Shown here in pieces: positions 35,097 through 44,237 of a DNA stretch of 64,000 bases. The translations under genes and the position numbers were made by a program. The notes under the pieces are model-generated. The model saw nothing but the letters and a program-made list of their open reading frames with translations. It ran no database searches and was not told where the DNA came from. Location of the stretch: positions 2,852,001-2,916,000 of the forward strand of contig NZ_CP071247.1 of the NCBI RefSeq assembly GCF_017301335.1, read 5' to 3'. Each line of letters opens with the position of its first letter. Position 1 is the stretch's first letter. Source of the DNA: Marinobacter salinisoli (GTDB lineage: Bacteria > Pseudomonadota > Gammaproteobacteria > Pseudomonadales > Oleiphilaceae).

Positions 35097-37235
35097 ATGA
35101 ACGCTAAGGCACAAGCTGTGGTTACAACAATTCCGATGCAGGAAGCTTCGCTGGACATCTGGAACAGCAAATACCAACTAAAAACAAAAACCGGCGAAGC
35201 CGTCGATAAGGACATCAACGCAACCTACGAGCGTGTTGCCAAGGCTCTGGCCGAGGTCGAAAAGAAAGCCGATCGCACCAAACATATGAAGGACTTCATC
35301 TGGGCCCTTCAGAACGGAGCTATTCCCGCTGGCCGTATCACGTCCAATGCGGGCGCGGAAGCGCACAAGCCGGCCACCTCCACCATCAACTGCACCGTAT
35401 CTGGTTCTATCAATGACTCCATGAACGATATCCTGGAGAAGAACCACGAGGCAGGCCTGACTCTGAAAGCCGGCTGCGGCATCGGTTACGAGTTCTCTAC
35501 CCTGCGCCCGAAAGGTGCCTACGTTGCCGGTGCCGGTGCCACCACCTCTGGCCCGCTGTCGTTCATGGATATCTTTGACCGCATGTGCTTCACGGTGTCC
35601 TCTGCCGGTGGTCGCCGCGGTGCGCAGATGGCGACCTTTGACGTTCACCACCCGGACGTAATCGACTTCATTCAGGCCAAGCGTGAAGACGGCCGCCTGC
35701 GCCAGTTCAATCTGTCACTGCTGATCACCGAAGACTTTATCGAAGCCGTTCGCAACGGCGACGACTGGCATCTGTCCTTCCCGGTGACCCAGAAAGAAGT
35801 GGCAGACGAGCAGCTTGACCTCACTGATAGCAGCCAGTTTGTCTACCGCGACTTCCCGGTGCTGGATGGCTACGTGATGAACGACGAGGGCAAGGTAGCG
35901 TGCCGCATCTACCGAACCCTGAAAGCCCAGTTCATCTGGGACACCATCATGACCTCGACCTACGACTACGCCGAACCAGGTTTCATCCTGATCGACAAAG
36001 TGAACCAGATGAACAACAACTGGTTCTGCGAGGATATCCGGGCCACCAACCCGTGTGGCGAGCAGCCCCTGCCCCCTTACGGCAGCTGCCTGTTGGGCTC
36101 GGTCAACCTGACCAAGTTCGTGGACTACCCGTTCACCGACAAGGCCAGCTTCAACTACGAGAAGTACCGTAAGGTAGTGGGTATCTTCACCCGCATGCTG
36201 GACAACGTGGTAGAGATCAATGGCCTGCCGCTCGAAGAGCAGCGTCACGAAATCACCCACAAGCGCCGTCACGGCATGGGTATCCTGGGCCTGGGTTCCA
36301 CCCTGGCGATGCTCCGCATGCCATACGGCTCTGAAGAGTCGGTACAGTTCACCGAGGAAGTCGTTCGTGAAATGGCGGTAGAGGGCTGGCGCCAGTCCCT
36401 GACCCTGGCTGAAGAAAAAGGCCCGGCCCCAATCATGAACGAAGAGTTCGAAATTACACCGAAAATGATGCGTAAGTGCCCGGAGCTGGCCAACGATGGC
36501 TACAAGCTGGGTGATAAAGTAAAAGGCCGCATCCTGCACGCAAAGTACAGCAAGTACATGCAGCAGATTGCGAACCTGGAGCCTGAGCTGATCAAGGAAT
36601 TGGCGGAGAAAGGGGGTCGGTTCACCCACCACACCTCCATCGCGCCGACGGGGACCATCAGCCTGTCGCTGGCCAACAACGCCAGTAACGGGATCGAGCC
36701 GAGCTTTTCGCACCACTATGCACGTAACATCATCCGTGAAGGCCGCAAGACCAAAGAGAAAGTCGACGTATTCTCGTTCGAATTGCTGGCCTACCGTCAG
36801 CTGGTGAATGCGGGCGCGATGCCGTTCTCAGATGAAGAGGACAAGAAGCTTCCGTCTTACTTCACCACCTCTGACGACGTAACGCCGCAGCAGCATGTGG
36901 ACATCCAGGCCGCCGCTCAGAAGTGGGTAGATTCCTCGATTTCCAAGACGGCCAATGTTCCGACAGACTTCGAATATCAAGATTTCAAAGATATCTACCT
37001 GTACGCCTATGATAAGGGCCTGAAAGGTTGCACAACCTTCCGCTTCAACCCGGAGGCGTTCCAGGGCGTACTGGTCAAAGAAAAAGATCTTGAGAACACG
37101 ATGTACGAGTTCACCCTGGACGATGGCAGCAAAGTTACCCTGAAGGGTAACGAACAGGTTGAGTACGATGGCGAAATCCACACCGCCGCGAACCTGTTTG
37201 ACGCGCTGAAAGAAGGCACTTACGGCAAGTACTGA
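35097..37235 (+). CDS. nrdJa: Cobalamin-dependent (class II) ribonucleotide reductase, large part
   Basis: Reduces ribonucleotides to deoxyribonucleotides using adenosylcobalamin to make the thiyl radical; works with or without oxygen. The ATG at 35097 has AAGGGG upstream and gives a 712-aa product. Seen motifs: TSTINCTVSGSI (Cys99, redox pair), LTLKAGCGIGYEFSTLRPKGA, RRGAQMATFDVHHPDV, ATNPCGEQPLPPYGSCLLGSVNLTKF (Cys320 radical site in NPCGE), and FTHHTSIAPTGTISLSLANNASNGIEPSFSHHYARN. The C-terminal redox tail of one-piece NrdJ enzymes is absent; it is encoded in the next gene. P. aeruginosa has the same split arrangement. Confidence 0.95.
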   Translation: MNAKAQAVVTTIPMQEASLDIWNSKYQLKTKTGEAVDKDINATYERVAKALAEVEKKADRTKHMKDFIWALQNGAIPAGRITSNAGAEAHKPATSTINCTVSGSINDSMNDILEKNHEAGLTLKAGCGIGYEFSTLRPKGAYVAGAGATTSGPLSFMDIFDRMCFTVSSAGGRRGAQMATFDVHHPDVIDFIQAKREDGRLRQFNLSLLITEDFIEAVRNGDDWHLSFPVTQKEVADEQLDLTDSSQFVYRDFPVLDGYVMNDEGKVACRIYRTLKAQFIWDTIMTSTYDYAEPGFILIDKVNQMNNNWFCEDIRATNPCGEQPLPPYGSCLLGSVNLTKFVDYPFTDKASFNYEKYRKVVGIFTRMLDNVVEINGLPLEEQRHEITHKRRHGMGILGLGSTLAMLRMPYGSEESVQFTEEVVREMAVEGWRQSLTLAEEKGPAPIMNEEFEITPKMMRKCPELANDGYKLGDKVKGRILHAKYSKYMQQIANLEPELIKELAEKGGRFTHHTSIAPTGTISLSLANNASNGIEPSFSHHYARNIIREGRKTKEKVDVFSFELLAYRQLVNAGAMPFSDEEDKKLPSYFTTSDDVTPQQHVDIQAAAQKWVDSSISKTANVPTDFEYQDFKDIYLYAYDKGLKGCTTFRFNPEAFQGVLVKEKDLENTMYEFTLDDGSKVTLKGNEQVEYDGEIHTAANLFDALKEGTYGKY

Positions 37236-37263
37236 TCCGGGAACCCGACTAAGGAACACGAAC

Positions 37264-37962
37264 ATGACAGTGAAAATCAGCAACAAAATCGTCGGCTACC
37301 GCGTAAAGAAAGCCGATGCAGACGCCAACAACGCCGCGGTTGCTGCCCAGCCGCAGGAACAAGCGCCCGTCAAGATGAATGAGAACATCGAGCGGCCAGA
37401 CTTCCTGCTGGGCACGACCTACAAGATCAAGCCGCCGGTGGCTGAGCATGCGATGTACATCACCATTAACGACATCCTGCTCAACGAAGATACCGACCAT
37501 GAGAGCCGGCAGCCCTACGAAGTGTTCATTAACTCCAAGTCCATGGAGCACTTCCAGTGGGTTATCGCCCTCACCCGCGTTATCTCCGCGGTGTTCCGAA
37601 AGGGTGGTGACGTGACCTTCCTGGTCGAAGAGCTGCGCTCTGTTTACGATCCGAACGGCGGTTACTTCAAGAAAGGCGGCGTATTCATGCCATCGCTGGT
37701 CGCCGAAATCGGCGCGGTGATCGAGAAGCACCTGAAGGCTATCGGTTTGCTGGAAAGCGAAGAGATGAGCGAAACCACCAAGCGCATCCTTGCTGAAAAG
37801 CGTGCCGAGTTCGAGGCCAGCCAAAGCGCGGCTACCAATGATGAGAAAAGCAGTGACTACCCTGCCAACGCCACCATGTGCGGCAAGTGCAGCACCAAGG
37901 CTGTAATCGTGATGGACGGCTGCGCTACTTGCCTATCCTGCGGAGACAGCAAGTGCGGTTAA
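37264..37962 (+). CDS. nrdJb: Class II ribonucleotide reductase, C-terminal subunit
   Basis: A 232-aa protein supplying the C-terminal part of the split cobalamin-dependent reductase. It contains RPDFLLGTTYKIKPPVAEHAMYITINDI and VNSKSMEHFQWVIALTRVISAVFRKG-like segments common to the C-terminal region of NrdJ (TSCPD-type domain). It ends with a cysteine-rich tail, MCGKCSTKAVIVMDGCATCLSCGDSKCG, that would re-reduce the active site or bind zinc. It begins 28 bases after nrdJa, with no independent promoter seen, and ends at a strong terminator. The gene is required with nrdJa for activity in Pseudomonas. Confidence 0.93.
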   Translation: MTVKISNKIVGYRVKKADADANNAAVAAQPQEQAPVKMNENIERPDFLLGTTYKIKPPVAEHAMYITINDILLNEDTDHESRQPYEVFINSKSMEHFQWVIALTRVISAVFRKGGDVTFLVEELRSVYDPNGGYFKKGGVFMPSLVAEIGAVIEKHLKAIGLLESEEMSETTKRILAEKRAEFEASQSAATNDEKSSDYPANATMCGKCSTKAVIVMDGCATCLSCGDSKCG

Positions 37963-37986
37963 GGTGACAACCTGACGCACTAACGG

Positions 37987-38020
37987 AAAAGCCCGACAGC
38001 GAACGCTGTCGGGCTTTTTT
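37987..38020 (+). terminator. Strong intrinsic terminator after nrdJb
   Basis: A 14-bp stem including AAAAGCCCGACAGC and its complement around a GAAC tetraloop, followed by TTTTTT. It lies 25 bases after nrdJb and can also serve the convergent ChaB-like gene. Confidence 0.93.
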
Positions 38021-38069
38021 ATTGAGTGAACCAAAAAATCTGTTCAATGCCCCCAAAGACCAGCCTCGA

Positions 38070-38300
38070 TCAGTCGCTGTCTCTTACCCATCGGTCGCCT
38101 TCCTTGTGATATTCCTTTTTTACGGCGGCCCAGGCGACCTTGTGCGCCGTCTCCTCACGACCTGCATCACCCCTCCGGTCGGACCGGTCCTTGTATTCCT
38201 CCCAGGCCGAATTAAACGCTTTTCGGTAAATCTCCTGAGCATGTTCGGGCAGGTTGTCTTGCACCCCTTTGGGCAGCTCAGAATTGCTGGCATACGGCAT
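38070..38300 (-). CDS. ChaB family protein
   Basis: A 76-aa protein starting MPYASNSELPKGVQDNLPEHAQEIYRKAFNSAWEEY, which is the ChaB domain, followed by a short charged tail ending WAAVKKEYHKEGDRWV. The ATG at 38300 has AGGAG 9 bases upstream; a longer start at 38348 is less family-like. ChaB was named a cation transport regulator next to ChaA in E. coli, but its biochemistry is unclear and no ChaA is nearby here. Confidence 0.88.
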   Translation of the reverse strand: MPYASNSELPKGVQDNLPEHAQEIYRKAFNSAWEEYKDRSDRRGDAGREETAHKVAWAAVKKEYHKEGDRWVRDSD

Positions 38301-38542
38301 GAACTCATACTCCTTTTCAATCCATTTCTGGGGAGAATTATGGATCAACGTCGATTATCTGCTTAATCCCGGGCTCCTCGTCACACAAGCGACCTTTTGC
38401 AACAACCGCGTCCTCAAGAGCCCCGATAGCCCACTCCTGTCGGTGCTGGTTGTTGTGGCCGTGCTCTGGCTGCTAGCAGGGGTTGCGCTTTCCTTCCTGT
38501 GAGAGATGCGCACACCCCTGCCAGCACCCATCCGGATGAGCA

Positions 38543-38899
38543 TCAGGGGCTTTCGGCAGCCACAACGGTCATCTCAACCAAAATCTCAGGCCTAGCCATG
38601 CGAGCCTCGACACACGCACGGGCGGGCTTGGGCAGATCTTTCACCCATTCATCCCAGACCGCGTTCATCGCAGCGAAATCCTTCATATCACGGATATAAA
38701 TCGTAACTGAAAGAATGCGATCCGAAGAGCTGCCCGCGTCAGCGAGCAGATTCTCGACCTTCTTGAGGCATTCCGCAGTTTGCCTGCCGATATCCCAGTC
38801 CGCCTCGCCGGCGGTCTGACCGCACAGATATACGGTTCCGTTATGCTTCACAATACGGCTCATTCTGTCGGTCGACTGGATGCGCTGAATGTCTGACAT
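38543..38899 (-). CDS. RidA/YjgF family protein
   Basis: A 118-aa Rid-family protein; archetypal RidA hydrolyses reactive enamine/imine intermediates. The start at 38899 follows GAGGAG. Motifs: [49 protein letters not shown] (trimeric Rid fold), and [23 protein letters not shown] with the key Arg of RidA in PARACVEA. A clear RidA enzymatic Arg is present, but orthology within the several Rid subgroups is not settled. Divergent from the orphan membrane protein. Confidence 0.9.
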   Translation of the reverse strand: MSDIQRIQSTDRMSRIVKHNGTVYLCGQTAGEADWDIGRQTAECLKKVENLLADAGSSSDRILSVTIYIRDMKDFAAMNAVWDEWVKDLPKPARACVEARMARPEILVEMTVVAAESP

Positions 38900-39117
38900 G
38901 GTTGTTCTCCTCAAAAGCGGGCAAGTTTCTCAAGACCGCCTAGTTTACACCGCCTCCGTACCAGGCAACCATCCGGATCAAGCACACTCGCCCCAGACCC
39001 TTCCCGTCCACAAATTCACGACCAGGTCGAGCTTTACTCGCAAGGCCACGTGCTACCATCGTTGAATCACTGTAATCGCCAGATTCAAAAAAACATAAAC
39101 ATCAGAGAGGTATAGAG

Positions 39118-39735
39118 GTGTCCAGCTTCACCGTTGAGTACTCGTTCAGTGTGCCGCAATCACCCGTCAAGCGGTTTCTTCTGAAGCAACTTATCCGTTA
39201 CATCGGCTATGTGCTGACAACGGCCTCAATCGTGTTTTGGGGCGGAACGTTTCTCACGCTGACAGGCTTCTACTCTCAAGACACCGTCGCCGCTATCATG
39301 GACCTGCTTGTGGCATGGGGAGGCGATATGTTTGCGCCATTGGCTCAGGGTGGCCACCTGGTTTTGGGCACCGATCCAAACCAGGTGGGCGCAAACGATG
39401 TCAACGGTAATGACGCGTTACTTTATATTGCCGGGTGGATTTCATTATTGCTGTATTTTCTTGATTCATTGTGGGCGGGTGTTTCCGGTAAAACGATTTC
39501 TGTATCTCCGACGACCAAATTCCGTATCGTTCGACACCTCTCAGCCTTGGCATTCCTGGCGATTCTATTCAGTAGCGTATTGCGATTTGAATCGGGCATG
39601 GCGCCGGACTCCCTGTTTATGTCCGGTTTTATCGCCGTTTTTATTTCGCCGATGCTCTTGCTGAGCGGCTATTTCCTGGTCTTTATCAATGAACTCGCTG
39701 CCAAGGCCGTTGAGTACGTGGACAATGGGGCTTAA
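39118..39735 (+). CDS. Membrane protein of unknown function, four predicted spans
   Basis: A 205-aa protein starting from GTG with AGAGAGG about 7 bases upstream. Four hydrophobic segments are evident: residues ~30-53 (YVLTTASIVFWGGTFLTLTGF), ~101-122, ~140-156 and ~168-192 (ending FLVFINEL). A soluble loop of about 45 residues lies between spans 1 and 2. I do not recognise a family. It stands alone, divergent from ridA and convergent with the acyl-ACP-reductase-like gene. No operon partner gives a hint of role. Confidence 0.65.
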   Translation: MSSFTVEYSFSVPQSPVKRFLLKQLIRYIGYVLTTASIVFWGGTFLTLTGFYSQDTVAAIMDLLVAWGGDMFAPLAQGGHLVLGTDPNQVGANDVNGNDALLYIAGWISLLLYFLDSLWAGVSGKTISVSPTTKFRIVRHLSALAFLAILFSSVLRFESGMAPDSLFMSGFIAVFISPMLLLSGYFLVFINELAAKAVEYVDNGA

Positions 39736-39871
39736 GTGTTAATCACTGCCACCCGCTGCCGTTTATCTTCCAAACGCTTCCAAACCGGCAGCATCACTAA
39801 CTTGATCACAGTGGGCAAAAACCTTTGCCCGCTGCGATCACCCAACAGCACGAAGGGACCTTGCCCCCCAC

Positions 39872-41956
39872 TTACCCCTGCGCCTTCTTTTTTGCTTGGC
39901 CCTTTACGGGTTCATCCTTCTCTGCCGCCAACTGACGAACCCGCTCGAAATCTTCCTCGCTGAACACACCGTTCACGCCAGAAATGGCCGCCAGTTTCAT
40001 ACCGTGTTTCAGGCCCATCTTGTAGATTTCGCGGACTTTCTCCCATTCGATATTGCGCCCCAACGTGAAGTTTTCAAAACGCCCTTCCAGGGCCAGCACG
40101 ATGGTTTCCGCAAGGCACGCATAGGCGATGCCATCGGGCAGGCCAATGTCTTTCATATGTACTCGACCTGGCAGCTGAATTTCGCCGGACTCGATGACCA
40201 GCACATCGGGACGCTTGGCCACATCCTCCGCCGGAATATCCAGCGGGCGAGCCACATCGGTGATCACGCAGCCGGGTTTCACCTTCATGATATCCAGGAT
40301 ACGTTTACCCGCACCTGAGGTAGCGGTAACAATCATGTCCATGTCGGCAAGATTCCGATCGGCTGATCCGGCGATGTGTACCGTTGCCCCGGGCGTTTCC
40401 GCTTCGATGCTTTCTTTCAGCGCCAGCAACTTGGCCGGTTCTGGCGCGGCCAGATATATTTCATCTACCGCCTTTGCCAGCAGGCGGGCGCACACCGAAC
40501 CAATGGCACCGGTAGCACCCACAACCATTGCCTTGCCGGCCATCTTGCCACTCTTGCCGACGCGCACGCGGCCGATCTTCTTGACTGCATCGTGGGCGGC
40601 CCACAGGGCGCCAGAGGCGCTGTAGCTATTCCCGGTGGTAATTGGAAGCGGGGCGCGCTTGGCCACGGTAATACCCGCATCCCCCACCACCTTGGTGAAA
40701 GCGCCCAGCCCCATCACCTGAGCACCGAGCTTCTTGGCCAGTTTGGCGGCCTGTAACAATCGGCTGTAGGTGAATTCAGGGTCGTGGGCCATGATTTCCT
40801 TGGGCGTGCCACCGACAGTAATCAGCCAGCCTTCCACCTCGTCCCCGGTTGGCGAAGTGATGCCACTGACCTTGGAATAAAGGAACGGCGGCGTGTAAGC
40901 CACGGCTTTTTCCACCAGGTTCATGACGCCTTTGGGGGAGACATTGGCAATCCAGTCCAGCGGCGGAGTCTTGGTCAGGTACTGTTGGGACAACGGGTGG
41001 ATGACGAAAGCGAATCGATTCACCCGCCGATAGGCATTTGGGTAAATTATCCGCGGCTCAATGCCCAGTTTCTGAATCACGCTCAGGTAATCATCGGCGG
41101 CCAGCTGCTCTGGGGTACGGGCCAGCGCGGCACTGATCATCGCCTCCATGACGTTCGTGCCCACCGGGCGGTCTTCCAGCCAGGGACTGTAATCCACCAC
41201 CATGGCCACATTCCGGGCCTTCAGCCAGTCGAGCGACGAGTCAGTCACGCGGGAAGTAATAATCGTTTTGCCATCAAGCTGTTTCTGCCCCATGCCCTCA
41301 AGATCGCCAATCGAGGCCACAATCACGTGAGCAGATTCCACCGCATCACTCAGAGAGCTTTTCACCATGCCCTCGGCAAGGCGATACAGCGGATTGTGTA
41401 GGGCCATCTCTACAGCACGGGCCGCCACCGGACGGTACATAAACGGAGCGCTGATGCGGGTGTAGGTTTCCAGCTGGCTGAGAGAGGTAAGCAGGTAAGG
41501 AACACCAAAATCGGTATACGGATCAGCAAAAAACAGGTTGTCCGTATGCTCTTCCAGCGCACGGGCAATGCGGTAACTGGCCTGGCCGTTAAAGCACAAC
41601 ACCCGGGCGTTGTCGAAGAAGTGTCCGAGCTCCGACTGGGTATGCCGGACCGCCCATTCCTGCAGAATACCGCGCAACCCCGAACCGGTGGTGACCGGCT
41701 TGTCCGGTATGCAATCTTCCAGTCGGGCCGTATCGGGATGCAGCAGCTGCTCCTTCCCGACCTGGTAATGATCGTGAATCATGCTCAGGCCAATGGCATC
41801 GGCCTGCTCGCGCACCGACTCCAGCAGGGTTTCGGCCCGGCCGAGGTCACCGTCCGACCCCAGACGTATCACCCGGAAAGGCTGACCCAGGAATTCCGTC
41901 TCCAGCTGGTAATCGTATTCCGAAGAGCCTTGGCTGACGCTGACGACCGTTTTCAT
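39872..41956 (-). CDS. Acyl-ACP reductase-like dehydrogenase with long N-terminal extension
   Basis: A 694-aa protein. The C-terminal half (~315-665) follows the layout of cyanobacterial long-chain acyl-ACP reductase (AAR), also filed as predicted amino acid dehydrogenase: FAFVIHPLS near 316, PITTGNSYSA (438-447), nucleotide-binding VVGATGAIGS (478-487), and ACLAETIVLALEGRFENFTLGRN with Cys614. That Cys aligns with the thioester-forming Cys of AAR. Residues 1-310 are not in cyanobacterial AAR and are not recognised; part (~200-280) resembles a second, degenerate Rossmann-type segment. The likely activity is reduction of an acyl thioester to aldehyde, in a genus known for wax esters, but this is inferred. 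Monocistronic. Confidence 0.7.
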   Translation of the reverse strand: MKTVVSVSQGSSEYDYQLETEFLGQPFRVIRLGSDGDLGRAETLLESVREQADAIGLSMIHDHYQVGKEQLLHPDTARLEDCIPDKPVTTGSGLRGILQEWAVRHTQSELGHFFDNARVLCFNGQASYRIARALEEHTDNLFFADPYTDFGVPYLLTSLSQLETYTRISAPFMYRPVAARAVEMALHNPLYRLAEGMVKSSLSDAVESAHVIVASIGDLEGMGQKQLDGKTIITSRVTDSSLDWLKARNVAMVVDYSPWLEDRPVGTNVMEAMISAALARTPEQLAADDYLSVIQKLGIEPRIIYPNAYRRVNRFAFVIHPLSQQYLTKTPPLDWIANVSPKGVMNLVEKAVAYTPPFLYSKVSGITSPTGDEVEGWLITVGGTPKEIMAHDPEFTYSRLLQAAKLAKKLGAQVMGLGAFTKVVGDAGITVAKRAPLPITTGNSYSASGALWAAHDAVKKIGRVRVGKSGKMAGKAMVVGATGAIGSVCARLLAKAVDEIYLAAPEPAKLLALKESIEAETPGATVHIAGSADRNLADMDMIVTATSGAGKRILDIMKVKPGCVITDVARPLDIPAEDVAKRPDVLVIESGEIQLPGRVHMKDIGLPDGIAYACLAETIVLALEGRFENFTLGRNIEWEKVREIYKMGLKHGMKLAAISGVNGVFSEEDFERVRQLAAEKDEPVKGQAKKKAQG

Positions 41957-42044
41957 AGTTCTTACCTGTGCAAATTATGTTTGTTGTGCTGAAACGAAGG
42001 GTAAAACACTATGCCGCCGCTTTCCTTTGCCCAGATCAAATTTC

Positions 42045-42063
42045 AGACCCTCAACTTGGGTCT
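42045..42063 (+). repeat. Short inverted repeat upstream of the aldolase gene
   Basis: AGACCC (42045-42050) and GGGTCT (42058-42063) form a 6-bp stem with a 7-base loop, 57 bases before the aldolase ATG. It could be part of the leader; no function is claimed. Confidence 0.35.
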
Positions 42064-42120
42064 ACAATGAAAGCGAAAATTCCACATTTCCGACAACCAA
42101 TGCATCAGCCAGGAGCGTCC

Positions 42121-43134
42121 ATGACCATTCAGGATGAGCTTTCATCAACTATTGCGGATCTTGTGGGTCCGGATCGGGGCATTCTGGCCGCCGACGAAAG
42201 CGCGCCAACCATCGAGAAACGGTTTCGTGCCATCGATGTCGAATCCACCGAAGACAGCCGCCGGGAATACCGCAGCCTGATCCTGTCTGCACCCGGGCTG
42301 GGTGAGTTCATCAGTGGCGTGATTCTATTTGAAGAAACCCTCGGCCAGACCAGCCTCGAAGGTCAGCCCATCCCAGAGCTGTTAAAAAGCCAGCATATTG
42401 TGCCCGGCATCAAGGTGGACAAGGGCAAGAAGCCCATGGTCAACGCCCCCGGCGATGAAATCACATTCGGGCTGGATGGCCTGCATGACCGGCTGGAAAG
42501 CTACAAGGCCCAGGGGGCTCGCTTCGCAAAATGGCGCGACGTGTTCCATATCTCCGATACCCTGCCGTCGCGCACAGCCGTCGAAGCCAATGCCGAGGTG
42601 CTGGCACGATATGCGGCCGTATGTCAGTCCTGCGGCATTGTGCCAATTGTAGAGCCGGAAGTGCTGATGGACGGCCACCACAGCCTTGCGCGCTGCGCCG
42701 AAGTGAGCGAAGAGGTGCTCCGTGAGGTGTTCAATGCCCTCGCCCGCCACAGAATCCAGCTTGAACACATGATTCTCAAGCCCAGCATGGTGACACCCGG
42801 CAAGGACAACCCTCATGCTGCACCGAGTGAAGTCGCGGACGCCACCTTGACGATCTTCAAGCGCGTGGTGCCGGCGGCGGTCCCGGGGATATTCTTCCTA
42901 TCCGGCGGGCAAACGCCGGAAGAAGCCACCGCCAACCTGAATGCCCTCAACAGCCACGGGCCCCAACCCTGGGCGTTAAGTTTTTCCTACGGCCGGGCCC
43001 TGCAGGAACCGGCCCAGAAGGCCTGGGCAGGCAAGCTGGAAAACCGCGAAGCGGCGCAGGAGGCACTGCTCAAACGCGCCCGATTGAACAGCGGAGCGCG
43101 CTCCGGCAAATATCAGGCGGCACTGGAAGACTAG
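42121..43134 (+). CDS. Class I fructose-bisphosphate aldolase
   Basis: Cleaves fructose 1,6-bisphosphate to dihydroxyacetone phosphate and glyceraldehyde 3-phosphate through a Schiff base. The ATG at 42121 has AGGAG 6 bases upstream, giving 337 aa. Motifs: GPDRGILAADESAPTIEKRF (substrate-binding region), GVILFEETLGQ, ARFAKWRDVFHI with active-site Lys/Arg, IVPIVEPEVLMDG and LEHMILKPSMVTPG carrying the Schiff-base Lys. The C-terminal region has IFFLSGGQTPEEATANLNALN. These are eukaryote-type class I aldolase signatures. It is convergent with the metallo-hydrolase gene, three bases away. Confidence 0.95.
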   Translation: MTIQDELSSTIADLVGPDRGILAADESAPTIEKRFRAIDVESTEDSRREYRSLILSAPGLGEFISGVILFEETLGQTSLEGQPIPELLKSQHIVPGIKVDKGKKPMVNAPGDEITFGLDGLHDRLESYKAQGARFAKWRDVFHISDTLPSRTAVEANAEVLARYAAVCQSCGIVPIVEPEVLMDGHHSLARCAEVSEEVLREVFNALARHRIQLEHMILKPSMVTPGKDNPHAAPSEVADATLTIFKRVVPAAVPGIFFLSGGQTPEEATANLNALNSHGPQPWALSFSYGRALQEPAQKAWAGKLENREAAQEALLKRARLNSGARSGKYQAALED

Positions 43135-43137
43135 CCC

Positions 43138-44130
43138 CTATTCGCAGCCCTGAGTACACCGGCCGTTTCCGTCAAAGGTCATGCTCTGACCACTCAGTGG
43201 CACATGCACGGGCACCCGCACCATCTCAGCAAACTGGGCGGTTCGGGTGCCATCAATCACTTTACCGTTGGCGGTAGCTGCCTCGTTGGCATGAGAGGCA
43301 ATGACCGCCTTCGGTTTAATCAGATCGTTGATGACGTAGGCGGCTTCCTTCGGCCCGGTGGTGAAGGTATCGCCGATATTCATCACCGCGAGCTCAGCAC
43401 CGTAATGATCCCCGACCACCCGTTCCTGCTCCGCGGTAATCCCCGTATCGCCGGACAAGTACACCACCAGGCCATTCGTAAATGTCAGGACATAGCCCGT
43501 GGGCGGTCCGACGCTCGCGCCAACCCCGGCGGCCTTCAGATATTCCGCCAGCGGGCCGGTCAGGAATGAGGGGGACACACCGTTGCTGTGCACGGCCGGC
43601 ACGGTGGTCATGGCCACCTCTCCCACCTGGATCTCGGCGCCAAAGCGCACAAGCAGCGAGTTGGCCGGATCGCCGCCGGCTGCCTTCAGCTTAGCGGCGA
43701 AGAACGCGGGCATTTCACTGCCAGTAACAATCTTCGCACCTTTTCCGACCGCTATATCGACGGAGTTCGATTGCGGCAGCGTCGACACGGATGTCTCGGG
43801 TGACCCACAGGTACCGGCGTTTACTTTCGGGATACGACTGTCGCCGACATGATCCCCATGCATGTGAGAGACGAGGATCACATCGATGTCGCCCAGGCGC
43901 GGGTCGTCGGGCCCTGCCACGGTTCGGCCGGCGTCATAAAGAATTCGGGTGCCACTGGGATCTTCGAAGACCAGTGCGCGATCTCGCCCGCAAAACTCGC
44001 CGTCGTGACTACCCAGCGGAGTAACGGTGACCACGCTTTCGTCGGCAAGCACACTGAAACTGACCACCGCGGTAACGAATACTGCGGCAATCCCGATTCG
44101 ACTCCCGGAGCGGAACGATCGTGTAGGCAT
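43138..44130 (-). CDS. Exported metallo-beta-lactamase-fold hydrolase
   Basis: A 330-aa protein with a signal peptide (hydrophobic IAAVFVTAVVSFSVLA, cut before DE). The metal motif HMHGDH (His89, His91, Asp93, His94) follows VILVS. Later ligands fit VPAVHSNG, YLSGDTG and IASHANEAA. The arrangement is closest to UlaG-like metal-dependent hydrolases with a periplasmic location. The substrate is unknown. Convergent with the aldolase gene. No partner gene identifies a pathway. Confidence 0.85.
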   Translation of the reverse strand: MPTRSFRSGSRIGIAAVFVTAVVSFSVLADESVVTVTPLGSHDGEFCGRDRALVFEDPSGTRILYDAGRTVAGPDDPRLGDIDVILVSHMHGDHVGDSRIPKVNAGTCGSPETSVSTLPQSNSVDIAVGKGAKIVTGSEMPAFFAAKLKAAGGDPANSLLVRFGAEIQVGEVAMTTVPAVHSNGVSPSFLTGPLAEYLKAAGVGASVGPPTGYVLTFTNGLVVYLSGDTGITAEQERVVGDHYGAELAVMNIGDTFTTGPKEAAYVINDLIKPKAVIASHANEAATANGKVIDGTRTAQFAEMVRVPVHVPLSGQSMTFDGNGRCTQGCE

Positions 44131-44237
44131 CGTGTTTCCCTTCCTGTCCGTGATGTTAAACCTGCATTGGTGTCCGACTCGCGGTCGTTACTTACCAATG
44201 TAGTTGGCAATTTCGGAAGGGAGGAAAACGATCGATA

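Noticed and set aside
34768..35107. Short open frames in the nrdJa upstream region
   Set aside because: They overlap the promoter and palindromes, lack ribosome binding sites and resemble no protein; treated as non-coding.
38254..38502. Open frame with a hydrophobic C-terminal tail between the ChaB-like and RidA genes
   Set aside because: It overlaps the ChaB-like gene on the other strand and has no start codon near the hydrophobic part with a ribosome binding site.
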